Source: Gibbula magus (lineage: Eukaryota; Mollusca; Gastropoda; Trochida; Trochidae). Taken from it: a DNA stretch of 64,000 bases. The position numbers were made by a program, and so were the translations under genes. The DNA lies in assembly GCA_936450465.1 (NCBI GenBank), contig OW388293.1, positions 87,566,134 through 87,630,133 on the forward strand, given 5' to 3'. Shown here in pieces: positions 25,469 through 37,193 of the stretch. Below the pieces are notes generated by a model. The model saw nothing but the letters and a program-made list of their open reading frames with translations. It was not told the origin of the DNA and made no database searches. Within the stretch, counting starts at the first letter, position 1. Each line of letters starts with the position of its first letter.

Positions 25469-26285
25469 AAATAGGAGGCAGACGGATTATGTAAGATTAT
25501 GTAAGCGGCTCAGATTACATCTCATGGCTGGTTCTCTCCGCAGTGAATATGCTTTCTGGCTTTGCAATTTGAAGGGCTGGACAATTAAACCACAGTTAGA
25601 ATACCAGTATTTATTATGATACAGACATAACAATGAATGTGTTAGAAAGCTCTTGAAAACACCTTTTAAATCTATTCCTTAACAGAGTAACATTACATAA
25701 AATTGCATTGCATTTCAACAAGGCTTAGAGTACAAGTGATTTATGATGCGAAATATTTTAATTTATAACTTTCTTACTTTTTATGCAAAAGACTTGAAAT
25801 TTGGAACTCTTGATATTCACGAAACATAGATGATATCCTAAAAAATAGAATGTTCTAGGTTTCTGAGATGAAAAATATAGCTTTACATGAATCTCTGCCA
25901 TCATTAAAATTTCAAACTTTAGGAATTGAAATTTACGAATATTGATCTCCATCTTCTAAAACAATATTGCCTAGGTTTCTGGATACCTATTGCTGGTTCA
26001 TGAGAAAAAGTAGTTCGAAGCTTTGAGGGTGAACCCCCTGCAAAGTTAATATTTCATAATTTATCTCAACGAAATTTACAAACTTCTACCTCCATCCAAC
26101 AAAGATGTTAATGAAAAACTTTCGGATTCCTATATCAAGCGCTTTCGGAGAAGAACTTATAACGTCTCTGGTGGCCATATTTATGGGCGTTGGAATTCAT
26201 GATGAACAAACTTTGACCCCTAGGTGCCAAGTACAGACCCACAAAATTACAGCTTTGGGGATATAGCAGTTTTGGAGGAGAAGTC
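25469..26285. other. AT-rich non-coding DNA
   Basis: No gene or RNA recognised. From about 26000 the text resembles the body of a dispersed repeat that ends in GGACG-type simple sequence. Confidence 0.4.
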
Positions 26286-26385
26286 GAAAATGTGAAAAGT
26301 AAACGGACGACGCCCGACAGACGACGGACGTACGCCGGCTCATGCCATAATCCTGTCAGGCCTAAACATAGAGCCATGAGCTCTG
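26286..26385. repeat. Dispersed-repeat tail with GACGGACG-type sequence, copy 1
   Basis: Short CG-rich stretch built on ACGGACGACG/GACGGACG followed by CATGCCATAATCCTGTCAGG. The same layout, with clearer GGAC units, recurs at 26741-26830. The pair looks like the ends of two copies of one invertebrate dispersed repeat. Family not identified. Confidence 0.45.
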
Positions 26386-26389
26386 TACC

Positions 26390-26830
26390 TCAATAGAATT
26401 GGTATTGTTTGAAGTAACAAAAATCAAAATTAATTTGTCTCAGCTTGTTCTAGAGCTTTTCATACATGAGAATCAAATGAAATAGGTTTTGAAGGTTGTG
26501 ACCCCTCTGACCCTATTTGGTGTGACGGGTTTACGAAATCTGCAATTTAGAACCACCATTGGCCTTAGCTTAGCTTAGCCTTTTGTACACAGGGTCACAG
26601 GATCACAAATCTCAATTTAAAGTCCCATCGGCCAAGGAGTCCGCACACAAATTTGCAGCTCTCTAGACCTACTGGTACTGGAGAAGAAGATGAAAATAGG
26701 TTTTTCAGGTTGTGACCTCAGTGACCCTATTTGAGTTCAAGATTACGGACGGATGGACGGGCGGACGGCGGACGGATGGACGGATGAACGGACGCCGGAC
26801 ACCATGCCATGGCCTGATGAGCTAAAAAGA
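26390..26830. repeat. Dispersed repeat with internal duplication and GGAC/GGAT microsatellite tail, copy 2
   Basis: GAAATAGGTTTTGAAGGTTG followed by a TGACC...TGACCCTATTTG block (26477-26521) is echoed at 26692-26733. The block then runs into degenerate GGAC/GGAT units (26741-26800) and ends with GCCATGGCCTGATGAGC. Repetitive, with no coding potential. Mobile-element class unknown. Confidence 0.5.
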
Positions 26831-26949
26831 CATATGTGCGTTGCATATATTTGAGACGTGCAATTTCGGTTTCTGCGCACGTTAAAGGCTGTTGCTGGAT
26901 TTTCATAAAAAACAAGATTTCATCATACATTTGAGGATAGGGTATAAAT

Positions 26950-27036
26950 ATACAAGCCCAGTAAGTAGTAAATCACCACATATGATATATACCGATGGAA
27001 TTTATCTAGATCCAAACACAGTACATATATTAAAAC
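26950..27036 (+). repeat. 87-bp target-site duplication, left copy (outer LINE)
   Basis: Begins ATACAAGCCCAG and ends ATTAAAAC. It matches 31878-31964 at 85 of 87 positions (differences at 27003 and 27024). The right copy directly follows an A-rich LINE tail and the left copy directly precedes truncated LINE coding sequence, so this is read as an unusually long target-site duplication. Confidence 0.85.
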
Positions 27037-29063
27037 AGAACAGAACCCAGAAAGTCAAAGATAAACATGGAGACAGAAAAACCCTATCAAACAGGCAAGA
27101 CTTGACTATTTTATCATATAAAAAAACCTCGAAAGCTCAATTAATGAAACGGGAATCGACTCGGCATATAGATCGGATCACTCTATAATTTGGATTGAAC
27201 TAAATATAAGCGAAATGGAAAGAGGAAAAAGCTATTGGAAATTTAATCATTCTTCACTTTATGACAAAACTTATGTAGAGGAGACCAAATTACTGATCAA
27301 TGAAACTAAAGAACAGTATAAATCATATATAGATGAAACAGGCAAATGTGTCTTCAAAATCAATGATCAACTATTCTTTGAAACACTCTTGCTAATGATC
27401 AGAGGACATACAATAAAATACTCGTCATATAAAAAAAAGAAAACCGGGGACTTAGACAAACCCTTGAAGAAAGAATAGATGACCTTGAAATAAGAATAGA
27501 TTCATCCAGTGATATAGACGCTAAATTAAAACTACAAGATCAATTAAACAACGCAAATAAGGAATTAGAGACCATTAATAAAAAGGAAATAGATGGCATA
27601 ATATTACGGTCTAAATCAAAATGGAAAGAAGGAGAAAAGCCAACCAAATTCTTTCTTTCATTAGAAATTAGGAATTTTTTAAATAAAGCTATTTATAAAC
27701 TCGAAAATAAACAAAAAGAAATTCTCACCAAAAAAGAAGACCTGATAACTGAAACTAGAACATTTTATCATAATATGTACCAGAAAAAGTCATGCGAAAA
27801 GGTTAATCTCACAGAACTGTTCAAAGACATCGAAGTCCCAAAACTGACTAAAGATCAACAAGAAAATCTAGAAGGACAGCTCAAATATGAAAAAGTATTA
27901 ACTGCTCTGAAAAAAATGAAAAATGAAAAAAGCCCGAGCTCATCTGACTGTACTGTTGAATTTTTTTAATTTTTTTGGTCTAATATTCATGAATATCTCA
28001 TAAGATCACTAAATTTAGCCTATGAAAAAGGAGAATTGTCCCTAACTCAAAAACAAGGTGTTATAACCTGCTTACCCAAAAAAAGGCAAACCTAAAAATT
28101 TGCTAAAAAATTGGAGACCCATTTCTCTGCTTAATGTTGCATATAAAATCGGATCGTCAACTATTGCAAACAGAATAAAAAAATGTCCTGCCCTCTGTAA
28201 TAAATGAAGATCAAAAAGGATTTATGTTAAAGAGGTATATCGGGGAAAGTACGCGCCTAATATATGATATCATTGACTATACCGAATATATGAATAAACC
28301 AGGTATTCTACTCCTCATTCGATTCCGTCGACTGGAATTTCATTCACGAATTCCTTAAATTCTTTAATTTTGGAAAATCTTTTACAAGGTGGATAAAAAC
28401 AATATTTATCAACAATATTCAATCATCCGTAGTAGTAAATGGCTTTCTCTTGACGCCTTAAGAGGTTGTAGACAAGGAGATCCTATCTCCCCATACATAT
28501 TCCTCTTGTGCGCTGAAATTCTGGCCATAATGATCAGAAATAATAAACACATTAAAGGGATACAAATTGGAGATTCAGAATACCTGATTTCCCAATACGC
28601 TGACGATACATCGCTTATATTAGATGGCACTGAAAAATGCCTTCAATCCACATTAGAAACGCTTAGTCGATATGCCACTTTTTCAGGCCTAAATATAAAC
28701 ATCGACAAAACACAGGTATTATGGATAGGATCAGAAAATAATTCCAAAATAACTTTTTGCAAAAGCTGGAATCTAGATTGGAAAAACGACTCTTTTACAC
28801 TATTAGGAGTTATATTTACACACAATCTCGAGGAAATGGTCGAACGCAACTACAAAGATAAACTTAAGACTTTTAAAGTATCTATGAATCAATGGTTAGC
28901 TAAGGATCTCACTCCCCTTGGTAGAAATACTGTATTAAAAAGCCTACTCTTACCACAACTTAACCATTTATTTGCAAGTTTACCCAACCCAAATGATCAA
29001 ATAATGAAAGAAATCAAACAGCTATGTTATAAATTTATACGGAAAAACAAACCTGACAAAGTT
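27037..29063 (+). pseudogene. Outer LINE ORF2, first part: end of endonuclease and reverse transcriptase
   Basis: Reading through frameshifts, the order is: endonuclease end near 27160; linker helices (27215-27770); an RT finger segment near 27900-27960 (MKNEKSPSSSDCTVEFF) ended by an in-frame TAA; LPKK...WRPISLL near 28070-28130; the LIYDIIDYTEY region near 28260; RGCRQGDPISPYIF at 28463; and QYADD near 28595. The segment that should hold the first catalytic Asp (DFEKAFD-like) is shortened near 28315-28330, removing that residue. The longest clean frame is 28389-29129, whose last ~20 codons lie in the inner insertion. The domain resumes at 30563. Confidence 0.85.
29049..29063 (+). repeat. 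15-bp target-site duplication, left copy (inner LINE)
   Basis: AAACCTGACAAAGTT, repeated exactly at 30548-30562. The outer LINE protein frame reads into the left copy and out of the right one. Confidence 0.9.
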
Positions 29064-30547
29064 TTTTATTATTCCATTTCACATCACATATGCATACATC
29101 ATACAAAGGCATTGAACATATTCAGTTAAGATAATAGTTGTAACAGTGTTGACATTGTCAAGTAAAGATGCAAGGACAATGAGAAATAAATTATTTTATG
29201 GGTGCTTCATACAGTGACTAGAATCATTGGTAACTATTTCCATTTTCTTAAAAAGACATGTAAAATTGTATATGGTAAAGCTACAAGGACAATGAAAGTA
29301 AATTATTTTATGGGTGCTTCATACAGTGTCTAGTATCACTGGTAACTGTTTCCATTTTCTTAAAAAAAGACCCTAACCTGTTATTCTTCCTAGCTATAAA
29401 TCTTTCAATTGAACATGTCATCTTTAGATTTTTAAAGAATCCCTCAGAAGAAAGTACAAGTTGTTTAAAACTTGAGATGTAGATAAATCTTTTTGCTAGA
29501 AGTATGATATGATTGAGTATTTTATTGTCTAAGGAAAATCCAAACATAATATGCCATTTTGTAAGTGTTATATTACCTTTTAGGTGTTGGTTAATAAAGA
29601 GTTCCAAATTCAGCCAAAAATTCTGAACAAATTCACATTCAAAGTACACATGTAAATTATCTTCTGAGGTATGCTTACAAAAAGAGCATTTATCATTATC
29701 AACAAGCTTCATCTTCATTAGTTCTTTTTTTGTATATACAATTCTAAAAATGAACTTGTATTGGAAATCTAGGAGTTTGCAATCATTTGTGCATTTCTTA
29801 TAAAATCTAAACACATCATCCCAAATTATATCATGCTGGAAAACAGTGTTCCAATATTCAAGTACCTTTGGTACAGTGTTATTTTTAATCAATTTGTCAT
29901 AAAATATTCTTGACCCTTTACTGTTAGAGATCATGTCATGATGGACAGCATTAATGGTGAGATGATTCAAGCATACAGTTCTGCTATCCAGCTGCTGTCT
30001 CAAACTCATTGGGATGTTGTTTAACAAATGCTTATAGTCTAGAAATGTTCCTTTTATTTTGAACTTCTCTTTTAGATTTTCAAAGTTGAGAAAACCATTT
30101 TCAGAATATATATCTCTGATATAGTGTATACCTTGATCATACCAATTTCTTATAATATAAGAAGACTTAAATACATGATTTAACCAAAGTGGCTGAGCCA
30201 AGATTTGGTCTGTCATGAAAGTCAAATGAATGTTTTTTTATAAAATATTCTCCAGGCTGATAAAACATCTCTCCAGTAAGGATTAGCATTATTAGATAAG
30301 CATTCAATAGCATTAGAGCCTAGTGTATATAAGTGGTCTAAGGGAAAGATGTTAATAAAACTGGAATTTTTCTTCAAGTGACATTTCAGTGATTTAAATT
30401 TCAAAGCATTGATAAAACACTCTATATCAATCATTCTAAGCCCTCCATCTTCATACAACCTGCTGATATTTGATCTTTTAATTTTATCATTTTTGTTATT
30501 CCAAAGGAATTTATAAATAATTTTATTAAGATCATCAATAAATGATT
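29064..30547 (-). mobile_element. Second 5'-truncated LINE inserted antisense into the first
   Basis: A 1484-bp insertion flanked by 15-bp duplications. On the - strand it begins inside RT-thumb sequence (KFLWNNK) and ends in a 3' UTR whose A-rich terminus appears as the T run at 29061-29066. The 3' UTR holds a tandem duplication: 29171-29265 is echoed about 112 bp later at 29283-29372 (GGGTGCTTCATACAGTG in both). The element starts at nearly the same point of the ORF2 protein as the point where it interrupts the outer LINE. Same broad Tx1/L1-like class, but a different family from the outer element. Confidence 0.87.
29308..30547 (-). pseudogene. Inner LINE ORF2 C-terminal region
   Basis: On the - strand, coding resemblance runs from about 30547 (KFLWNNK) through YEDGGLRMIDI (30458) and then, after a frameshift at an A-run near 30230, through a 305-codon frame (30225-29308). 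The latter includes QPLWLN and a C-x2-C-x8-H-x4-C zinc motif (CSFCKH...HVYFEC, about 29690-29635), typical of this LINE class downstream of RT. RT catalytic motifs were lost by 5' truncation. Non-functional. Confidence 0.8.
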
Positions 30548-30562
30548 AAACCTGACAAAGTT
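30548..30562 (+). repeat. 15-bp target-site duplication, right copy (inner LINE)
   Basis: Exact copy of 29049-29063. The outer LINE protein frame continues directly after it. Confidence 0.9.
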
Positions 30563-31830
30563 AGCCGAGACACACTTACTACAAATTATGAACAAGGTGG
30601 AATACGAGCACCAGATATAGTAAGTCTCATACAATCACAAAATATATCATGGATAAAAAGAATATCTAACACTGATTCAAAAATAAGTAAACTGTTACAT
30701 ACAACTACCCAATGCCAAACAAGCAGTTTTATACAAACTTGCGAATCACACATACTTGGATCTGTAATAACACCACGAACAAATAACTTTTGGAAAGACA
30801 CTCTAAAATCATGGGGCACGTTTATAACAAAAAAAGCAGAAACCGTTTCGAGTGCCAACGATGTCTTATCCCAACCTTTATGGTTAAATGAAAATATCAA
30901 GATAGGTGGAAAATCAATTAATTATAAACATTACTCACGTAAAGGAATTACATATATAAATGACATCGTAGATACCAACAGGAAGTTTTTAACCTCGGAA
31001 CAAATAAAACAGATATTCGGATGCAAAACTAATTTCCTAGAAACACAAGGAGTAATAGAAGCTGTTAAATATTATTGTAAATCTGTAAATGTCATCTTGC
31101 AAAAGAAACTACAACTACCTATTTAACCGTACTTCTTGCAAAATATCCAAAAGGTTGTAGAGACATTTATGACATACTCATACACAGAAAAAACACCAAA
31201 ACACTAACATACCGAGAAAAATGGCAGAAAGAATTAAACGAACTCATCGATGACAAAACATGGGAAACGATAGAACGAATAACATTTAAGTCTTATAATA
31301 GTGTAAAACATTCTTGGTTCCAATATAGCATATTGCACAGGTTTTTACCAACGAATTATCTACTAAATAAAATGAGATACAAAGAAACTAATACTTGTAC
31401 TTTCTGCAAAACCGAGAAAGAATCAATTATACATCTGTTACATGACTGTAAAGCTGTTAAAACCATATGGAAAAAATAGAAAAATGGTTATTTGAAAAAA
31501 CGGGATGTAATATAAGCTTCTCCAGAAAAAATATAATCCTAGGATATTGCGAAAAGCGAAACTATGTACTGAACTTGATAATAATAGTCGTAAAATACAA
31601 TATATTCAAAATGAAACAACAAGAAAAATTACCAAATTTGAAACATGTTAAAGAAGACATAAAGACCATGTACTATATTGACCGATTTAACTCCTATTCA
31701 AATTGCAAATATGACAGCTTCATGAAATTCTGGTCGATCTGTCATATATATAAATGCGTACTAAGCATACCCGTGTACATCATCAAGACCGATTTATACA
31801 TCCATGTTAAACTGAACTGTTTCCTGTAAT
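30563..31830 (+). pseudogene. Outer LINE ORF2, second part: C-terminal region
   Basis: Continuation of the outer LINE after the nested insertion. The frame 30542-31126 carries YEQGGIRAPDI and QPLWLN, the same landmarks as in the inner element. After stops and frameshifts near 31126-31200, a C-x2-C-x8-H-x4-C zinc motif is visible at about 31395-31449 (CTFCKT...HLLHDC). Then a frame 31467-31829 covers the terminal residues. Several frame breaks make it non-coding. Confidence 0.8.
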
Positions 31831-31877
31831 AAGTTTGCCATGTATGGAGTTCCAAAAATAAAAAATTATAAAAAAAA

Positions 31878-31964
31878 ATACAAGCCCAGTAAGTAGTAAA
31901 TCACCACATATGATATATACCGATGGAATTGATCTAGATCCAAACACAGTATATATATTAAAAC
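31878..31964 (+). repeat. 87-bp target-site duplication, right copy (outer LINE)
   Basis: Partner of 26950-27036 at a constant offset of 4928 bp, with 85/87 identity. It lies directly after the A-rich LINE tail. Confidence 0.85.
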
Positions 31965-32540
31965 CAACAATAATTGCAATTATGCAAAAATGTAACAAAT
32001 TAAATTATTGTTGTAACGTAGACAAAATGTACTCGTTTTTATGTTTTCAATCGTGTTTCGCAATTGTGACATTATTTGACGTTGACAATACTCCATTTCT
32101 CACGAGCAACCACACACGATGCAATCACACAACCACGCTGCAAGCGTTCCAAACAAGCTATATTTCACGAGTTCAACTCGAAAGTCAAACAAAACCCGTA
32201 TATCACTTTTGCTACTACAAACATCCAACACAAACCATGCATCAGAAGCTAGAAACTGTCTTTTCTCTAAGTAATACTGCTGGTTAATCTCAACAGATGG
32301 AGATAGTGGAAGTCAGAAGGATACATAACTTAAATAACAGTTTCTTAAATCCTAGTTATTAAGTACATATGTCTAAAATTAAAGATGTTTTATGTGCCTT
32401 TCAAAAACATCTTTAGGATACGCATTTTCGAAGAACTTGTGTTAGATTCGAGGCGTAATTTTGTTTTTATTTTCTTCTAGTTTGTATTTATGTCGTATAG
32501 GTCATAGCTGTATGCTATCCTCAACGAAGCGCCCCTATAA
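31965..32540. other. AT-rich non-coding DNA
   Basis: No gene recognised. The 125-codon frame at 31910-32287 starts within the target-site duplication and shows no domain, so I do not call it. Confidence 0.4.
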
Positions 32541-33186
32541 CTGCGTAGTAGTAAAGTAGGCAATCCATCGGAGCATCTCCTTCTTATCTACATCAACTGT
32601 TAGACGTAACCAACTAACATTACTGCGACAATAAAGTAGGCAATCCATCAGGGCATCTCCTTCTTATCTACTTCAACTGTAAGACATAATCAACTAACAT
32701 TACTTCGATGATAAAGTAGGCAATTCATCGAGGCATCTCCTTCTTATCTACTTCAACTGTTAGACATAACCAACTAACATTACTGCAACAATAAAGTAGG
32801 CAATCCATCAGGGCATCTCCTTCTTATCTACTTCAACTGTTAGACATAATCAACTAACATTACATCGATAATAAACTAGGCAATCCATGGGGGCATCTCC
32901 TTCTTATCTACTTCAACTATTAGACATAACCAGCTAACATTACTGCGACAATAAAGTAGGCAATCCATCGGGGCATCTCCTTCTTATCTACTTCAACTGT
33001 TAGACATAATCAACTAACATTACTTCGCCAATAAAGTAGGCAATCCATCAGGGCATCTCCTTCTTATCTACTTCAACTGTAAGACATAATCAACTAACAT
33101 TACTTCGATGATAAAGTAGGCAATTCATCGAGGCATCTCCTTCTTATCTACTTCAACTGTTAGACATAATCAACTAACATTACTTA
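32541..33186. repeat. 80-bp minisatellite, eight copies
   Basis: TTCTTATCTA occurs at 32581, 32661, 32741, 32821, 32901, 32981, 33061 and 33141: an exact 80-bp period without indels. Each unit also carries AATAAAGTAGGCAATCC, GGGCATCTCC and CAACTAACATTAC. Unit variants repeat after five units (CGATGATAAAGTAGGCAATT at 32706 and 33106), showing a 400-bp higher-order duplication. No open frame spans it, and no transposon hallmark is seen. Confidence 0.93.
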
Positions 33187-34672
33187 AGTCATGACGTATG
33201 TTTGTTCGATGGATACAGACAGACAGAATGATTTATGTGTAATAATTATTCAAAACTAACAGCTTGACAATGAATGACTCAGTTTTAAAGTGCCTATCTT
33301 ATTACGTTAGGATATTTCTGATAGACAAGTTACAAGGGATAATTAATTTGTGGTGTGTTTCTAGTATTCCGTTAAGAAGCCCAGTGTAGCGGTAAGAGAA
33401 CGAATTATTACAGATAGGGAATTATGCAGAAGCAATTAAATTAGGTGGTTGCGAGATGCAATTGTACTTCCTTATGTTTGCAATCTAATAGTAGACAACC
33501 TGGCAACACGTGTTTGTAATCTAATAGTAGACAACATGGCAACACGTGAGAGAACCACTAGTCACGCGACACCAACACTACCTAGTCGCGACTTCTATCA
33601 AATCATACCCACATTCAAAGTGCTAAAACACAACATTAGCAATACTGACCACAGTGATATCTAATTAGTGGTCATATACCAGCGCGGAGTGACTTACTCT
33701 GCGCCTTAATCAAGTAATATATAGGTTTACATTCACAAGCAGCCACCTTGAATGAATATATAGTTGAATCTATTTTACACGCTTCGATAAAGGCAAACGT
33801 CAGAGATATCAACAAATCGAGAGGCAAATGAAGAGTGGTTCTACCGTAGTATATTTGATGTTATTATAGTGGCTGTAGCACATTGTTCTTACTGAGTTAA
33901 AGAGCGCTCGCGAACATGTACAGTGTTACCAATCGCTAAATAATGCTCCTGAATCAATAAAAGAGTTCTAAAACAAATGTACATGGTTTGGTTAACCAAA
34001 GAGTGTCCACTCCCCTTCGAGTGGCCATGTCAAGGTGTTAACATTAAAATGGTCGGTCGAAGGTAGTTCAAGTGACCTGACTGATGCAGCACCCAGAGTA
34101 GAGGTTTAAATATGGCACCATGCTGGAATGGTCGACCATTTTGATGTCTGAACTCTCAAAATAATCTGTAATAAAATACTACAGCGACTTTAAAATCAAT
34201 ACTATTTTACTATATGGTTCTGAAATCCGGGGATTAAAATACTATGACTGTAAAGAATAAGTACATTTATTTGATTGCAAGAAATTCCAAAAAGATAGCG
34301 TAAAGATAAAGTAACGGGATAAAGATGAGCACATACAATGTAACGGTGAATGGGGTCTGTGGCAGATACCCTTTCATCATATCGTCACACAACAGAGAGA
34401 TTAAATACTGGTTAAGTCTATTACATATGCCATCCTATAGTTTGCCGAGAATACGCTACAATATGATGCAACTTTATGACAAAGAAGGTAAAAGGAGTTG
34501 GGCATCAGATGTTGAACACCTCTTACTTCAACTGGGTTAAACCGTATAGAGCAAACTGACCAAACGTCGGACACTTTACACATGGAGCTGACACAATACT
34601 ATCTGTATTCTGTTTGTTTCAAAATGTTCTTTTTTATATTGCCCACTTGTATTTTCTTTTGAAAAATACATG
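33187..34672. other. Non-coding DNA with a small 36-bp tandem duplication
   Basis: No gene seen. At 33475-33546 two 36-bp copies (each with AATCTAATAGTAGACAAC and GGCAACACGT) sit side by side. Confidence 0.45.
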
Positions 34673-34674
34673 TA

Positions 34675-35247
34675 CACTCAACCACAAAAGAAACGTCACC
34701 ACATTTTCACGTTGTGAAAAACGAAATACTGCTGCCGGAGAAAGACGATTTTTAATGATTTACATAGGGACATTATTTGATAAGTGGTATACACAATTTC
34801 ATACATCAGGGTGTAATACTTTTATTTTCATGTCTGTTCAAGTACACTTGGGGTGTTGAAATCACTTTTTTTTAAATGTTATTTTGAACAGAAAGTTTGG
34901 CATTTAAAATCATAAAATGTAGAAATTTATTAATAAAATATGTTATCGACATAATTAACCTTATTGGACTTAAATTTGTTGACGCGTCTTTACTGTAGGA
35001 CGTCATAAAACAAGCCAAGAAAGCCGTTTTTGACTCCCTTATCGAGCCCAGTTATGGAGATTCAAAATGATTATTTCTTAAAACGTGGGTTTCACAGAAA
35101 TATGAACAGATAATGTTTTGAAATAATATTAGATCTAGTTTAGTTGGTTTCTGGAGACATGATGCATCTCTGTTTCAGTCGTCTTTATTATGTGCGGATT
35201 GAATTATCTTGTATTTTGTATGGTGACGTTTCTTTTGCGGTTGAGTG
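34675..35247. mobile_element. 573-bp MITE with 27-bp terminal inverted repeats and TA target duplication
   Basis: The left end begins CACTCAACC and the right end is its reverse complement. The 27-bp arms differ at one base. TA flanks both ends (34673-34674 and 35248-35249), the signature of Tc1/mariner-superfamily transposition. No transposase is encoded, so it would be a non-autonomous element moved in trans. It contains GGACGTC near 34998 and a T-rich body. A diverged relative of the internal sequence lies at about 37730-38200. Confidence 0.8.
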
Positions 35248-35249
35248 TA

Positions 35250-37193
35250 GTTGATAGTTTGAATTTTTATTAAAAACAGCCTTTACGTGAGGTTCAATTA
35301 ACGGTTTAGTGAAACAAATTTGCGGAATATTTGTTTTAATGTTAATGTTTGCGCACAGTTTAGAACATAAAGAAAGCTCCAGAATATATCAAATTATATG
35401 AATATACCAGTAGAAACATGTTTCATTACAAGAAATTGAATATTGGTACTTGAAATGCGATCTTTATTAGGATTTCGATAGTACATCAAAATGACCTTGG
35501 TTCGGACAGTTTGGACCAAGGTCCGGACACTATAATTACATTTTCTTGGTAACCACTTGCAAAGTTTTAAATGACCGCGGAAAAACTATGGAAATATGTA
35601 GAAATATTACAGTTTCACATATGACAACAAAATAAAGTTCGAAAATTAGAAATTTAGCGTTCACATCGTGTATGCGTTAGTACACCTGTGAATGTGATTG
35701 TGACGTCATTTATTCTAACGACGCATGCGGCAGTTGCTAAGAATTTAGCACCGGAAAGCATACTCTGAATAAATGACAAATTTCTTCAAGCAGATTAACT
35801 ACAGATATGTTATTGTTCGTGGACTATTATTCACGTGTTTTTTGGGATATAAAGAATCAGTTTGATGAATAATCACTGACGCATGCCAAAACATTAGGTT
35901 GTACTGTCCGAAGTTCGGGCGAATTGATATACGTAACTGAAACCGTTATTTTTCGAACATTATATAGAATATAAAATATATATAAAATACTTTATATTCA
36001 ATATTTTGATTTGCTGAAGTTGACATTTTAAAGAGTATTATTTATTGTACGGTAATATTTGAATCGGATCAGTGTCCGAACTTCGGTCAGCTGGCGCTAA
36101 GGGATGAACAAAAGCTTGCATTTTCGTCATCGTTTCTGAATACGTTCATTCAAGGATTATAGGTATCAACTAACACAACTGTTTAGAAAAAAAATTCGAT
36201 ATCTACGAAATGTAATTATAACTTATCTTGAAATCAAACATGTATATACAGAACGTTACTTATCATGTGTTAATGTTAAGAAATTTAGAGTGTGTTAGTT
36301 CGCTGCCGTTGTTCATCAACTGTTTATTGAAAAAGTTAGATTTTTTCAAAAGAGAAAATAGAATTTGTAGATGATGTATTTTTAATATTATTGAAGATGA
36401 GTTCTTCAAGTTCTTCTTGTTTGACCAGAATATGATACAATACGTAGAATTTTATAGATTTTCTTCTCTCATGAAAATATAATTCACAATTTTGCAGTTA
36501 TTATTCACAAAAATCTAATATTATGTAAGATATGAACATGAAATTTACAACCCTGTCCCGAAATAAAGATGGACTGACTGTAAGTTGTAAAGTTGGTAGT
36601 GTAAGGAGATGAATTGAATAGGTTCTAAAAGAAATAGACCTTAAATGCCTTCGAAAAAAAGGTGTTACAATAGATTTTCTTTAGTTCATATTCTAAACTA
36701 AGTGACTGGTTATCAGTACACTTGGGAATAGCGACATAACCCATAAGGGGTCTGAGGTCGTGGCGAATGTTTAAGTATCTTGTTACAATGTTAACATTCC
36801 GGCTCGCTGAAATGTTCCGAAATATATTGAAGAGGTTTGTCTTTAGCCTGTCCGGTTGCTTTCAAAGTCTTACACTGTCCACTACCTTCCTAGCTATGCG
36901 CTCTTTATCACTCAATACGTGTTCAGATATTAAAGTATTTGTTCACGTTAATTACATATCCACTGATTTTAAGATATTCTTAGATTGTTCCATAAGAACA
37001 ATGGCACCAGCCTTCCAAACACATATATATATATTCACCAAAACTAGAATACAAAAACACTTAAAAAATCAAAATAATTGCTTTGTCAACTTATCCTAAC
37101 TATGAATAACGTCAACGTATAAAAGGAAGAATTACGTATTTACCTGCGAGTGGCACTGGGTCTTGATGTGCTGGCGATGTGAGGACAGACCGA
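35250..37193. other. AT-rich non-coding DNA with CCGAASTTCGG palindromes
   Basis: No recognisable gene. The palindrome CCGAAGTTCGG (35909-35922 region) and its complement form CCGAACTTCGG (36072-36085 region), both preceded by TGT, lie about 165 bp apart. A related TTCGGACAG...GGTCCGGACAC occurs near 35502-35531. The 110-codon frame at 36767-37099 lacks any recognised domain. Confidence 0.4.

Larger units (their letters stand above)
27037..31877 (+). mobile_element. 5'-truncated Tx1/L1-like LINE, interrupted by a second LINE
   Basis: Bounded by the 87-bp direct repeats. The left end starts inside the C-terminal part of an endonuclease domain (SDHSIIW, near 27160). The right end is an A-rich tail (AAAATAAAAAATTATAAAA, 31852-31877). 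An opposite-strand LINE (29064-30547) splits it with a 15-bp duplication. Without that insertion about 3.3 kb of the element remains. RT-motif wording (WRPISLLN, RGCRQGDPISPY, QYADD) is of the Tx1/L1 type common in aquatic invertebrates. Many stops and frameshifts are present, so it is dead. Confidence 0.88.

Noticed and set aside
36767..37099. A 110-codon possible host exon or gene
   Set aside because: No recognisable domain, codon pattern or splice context. Length is compatible with chance in AT-rich DNA.
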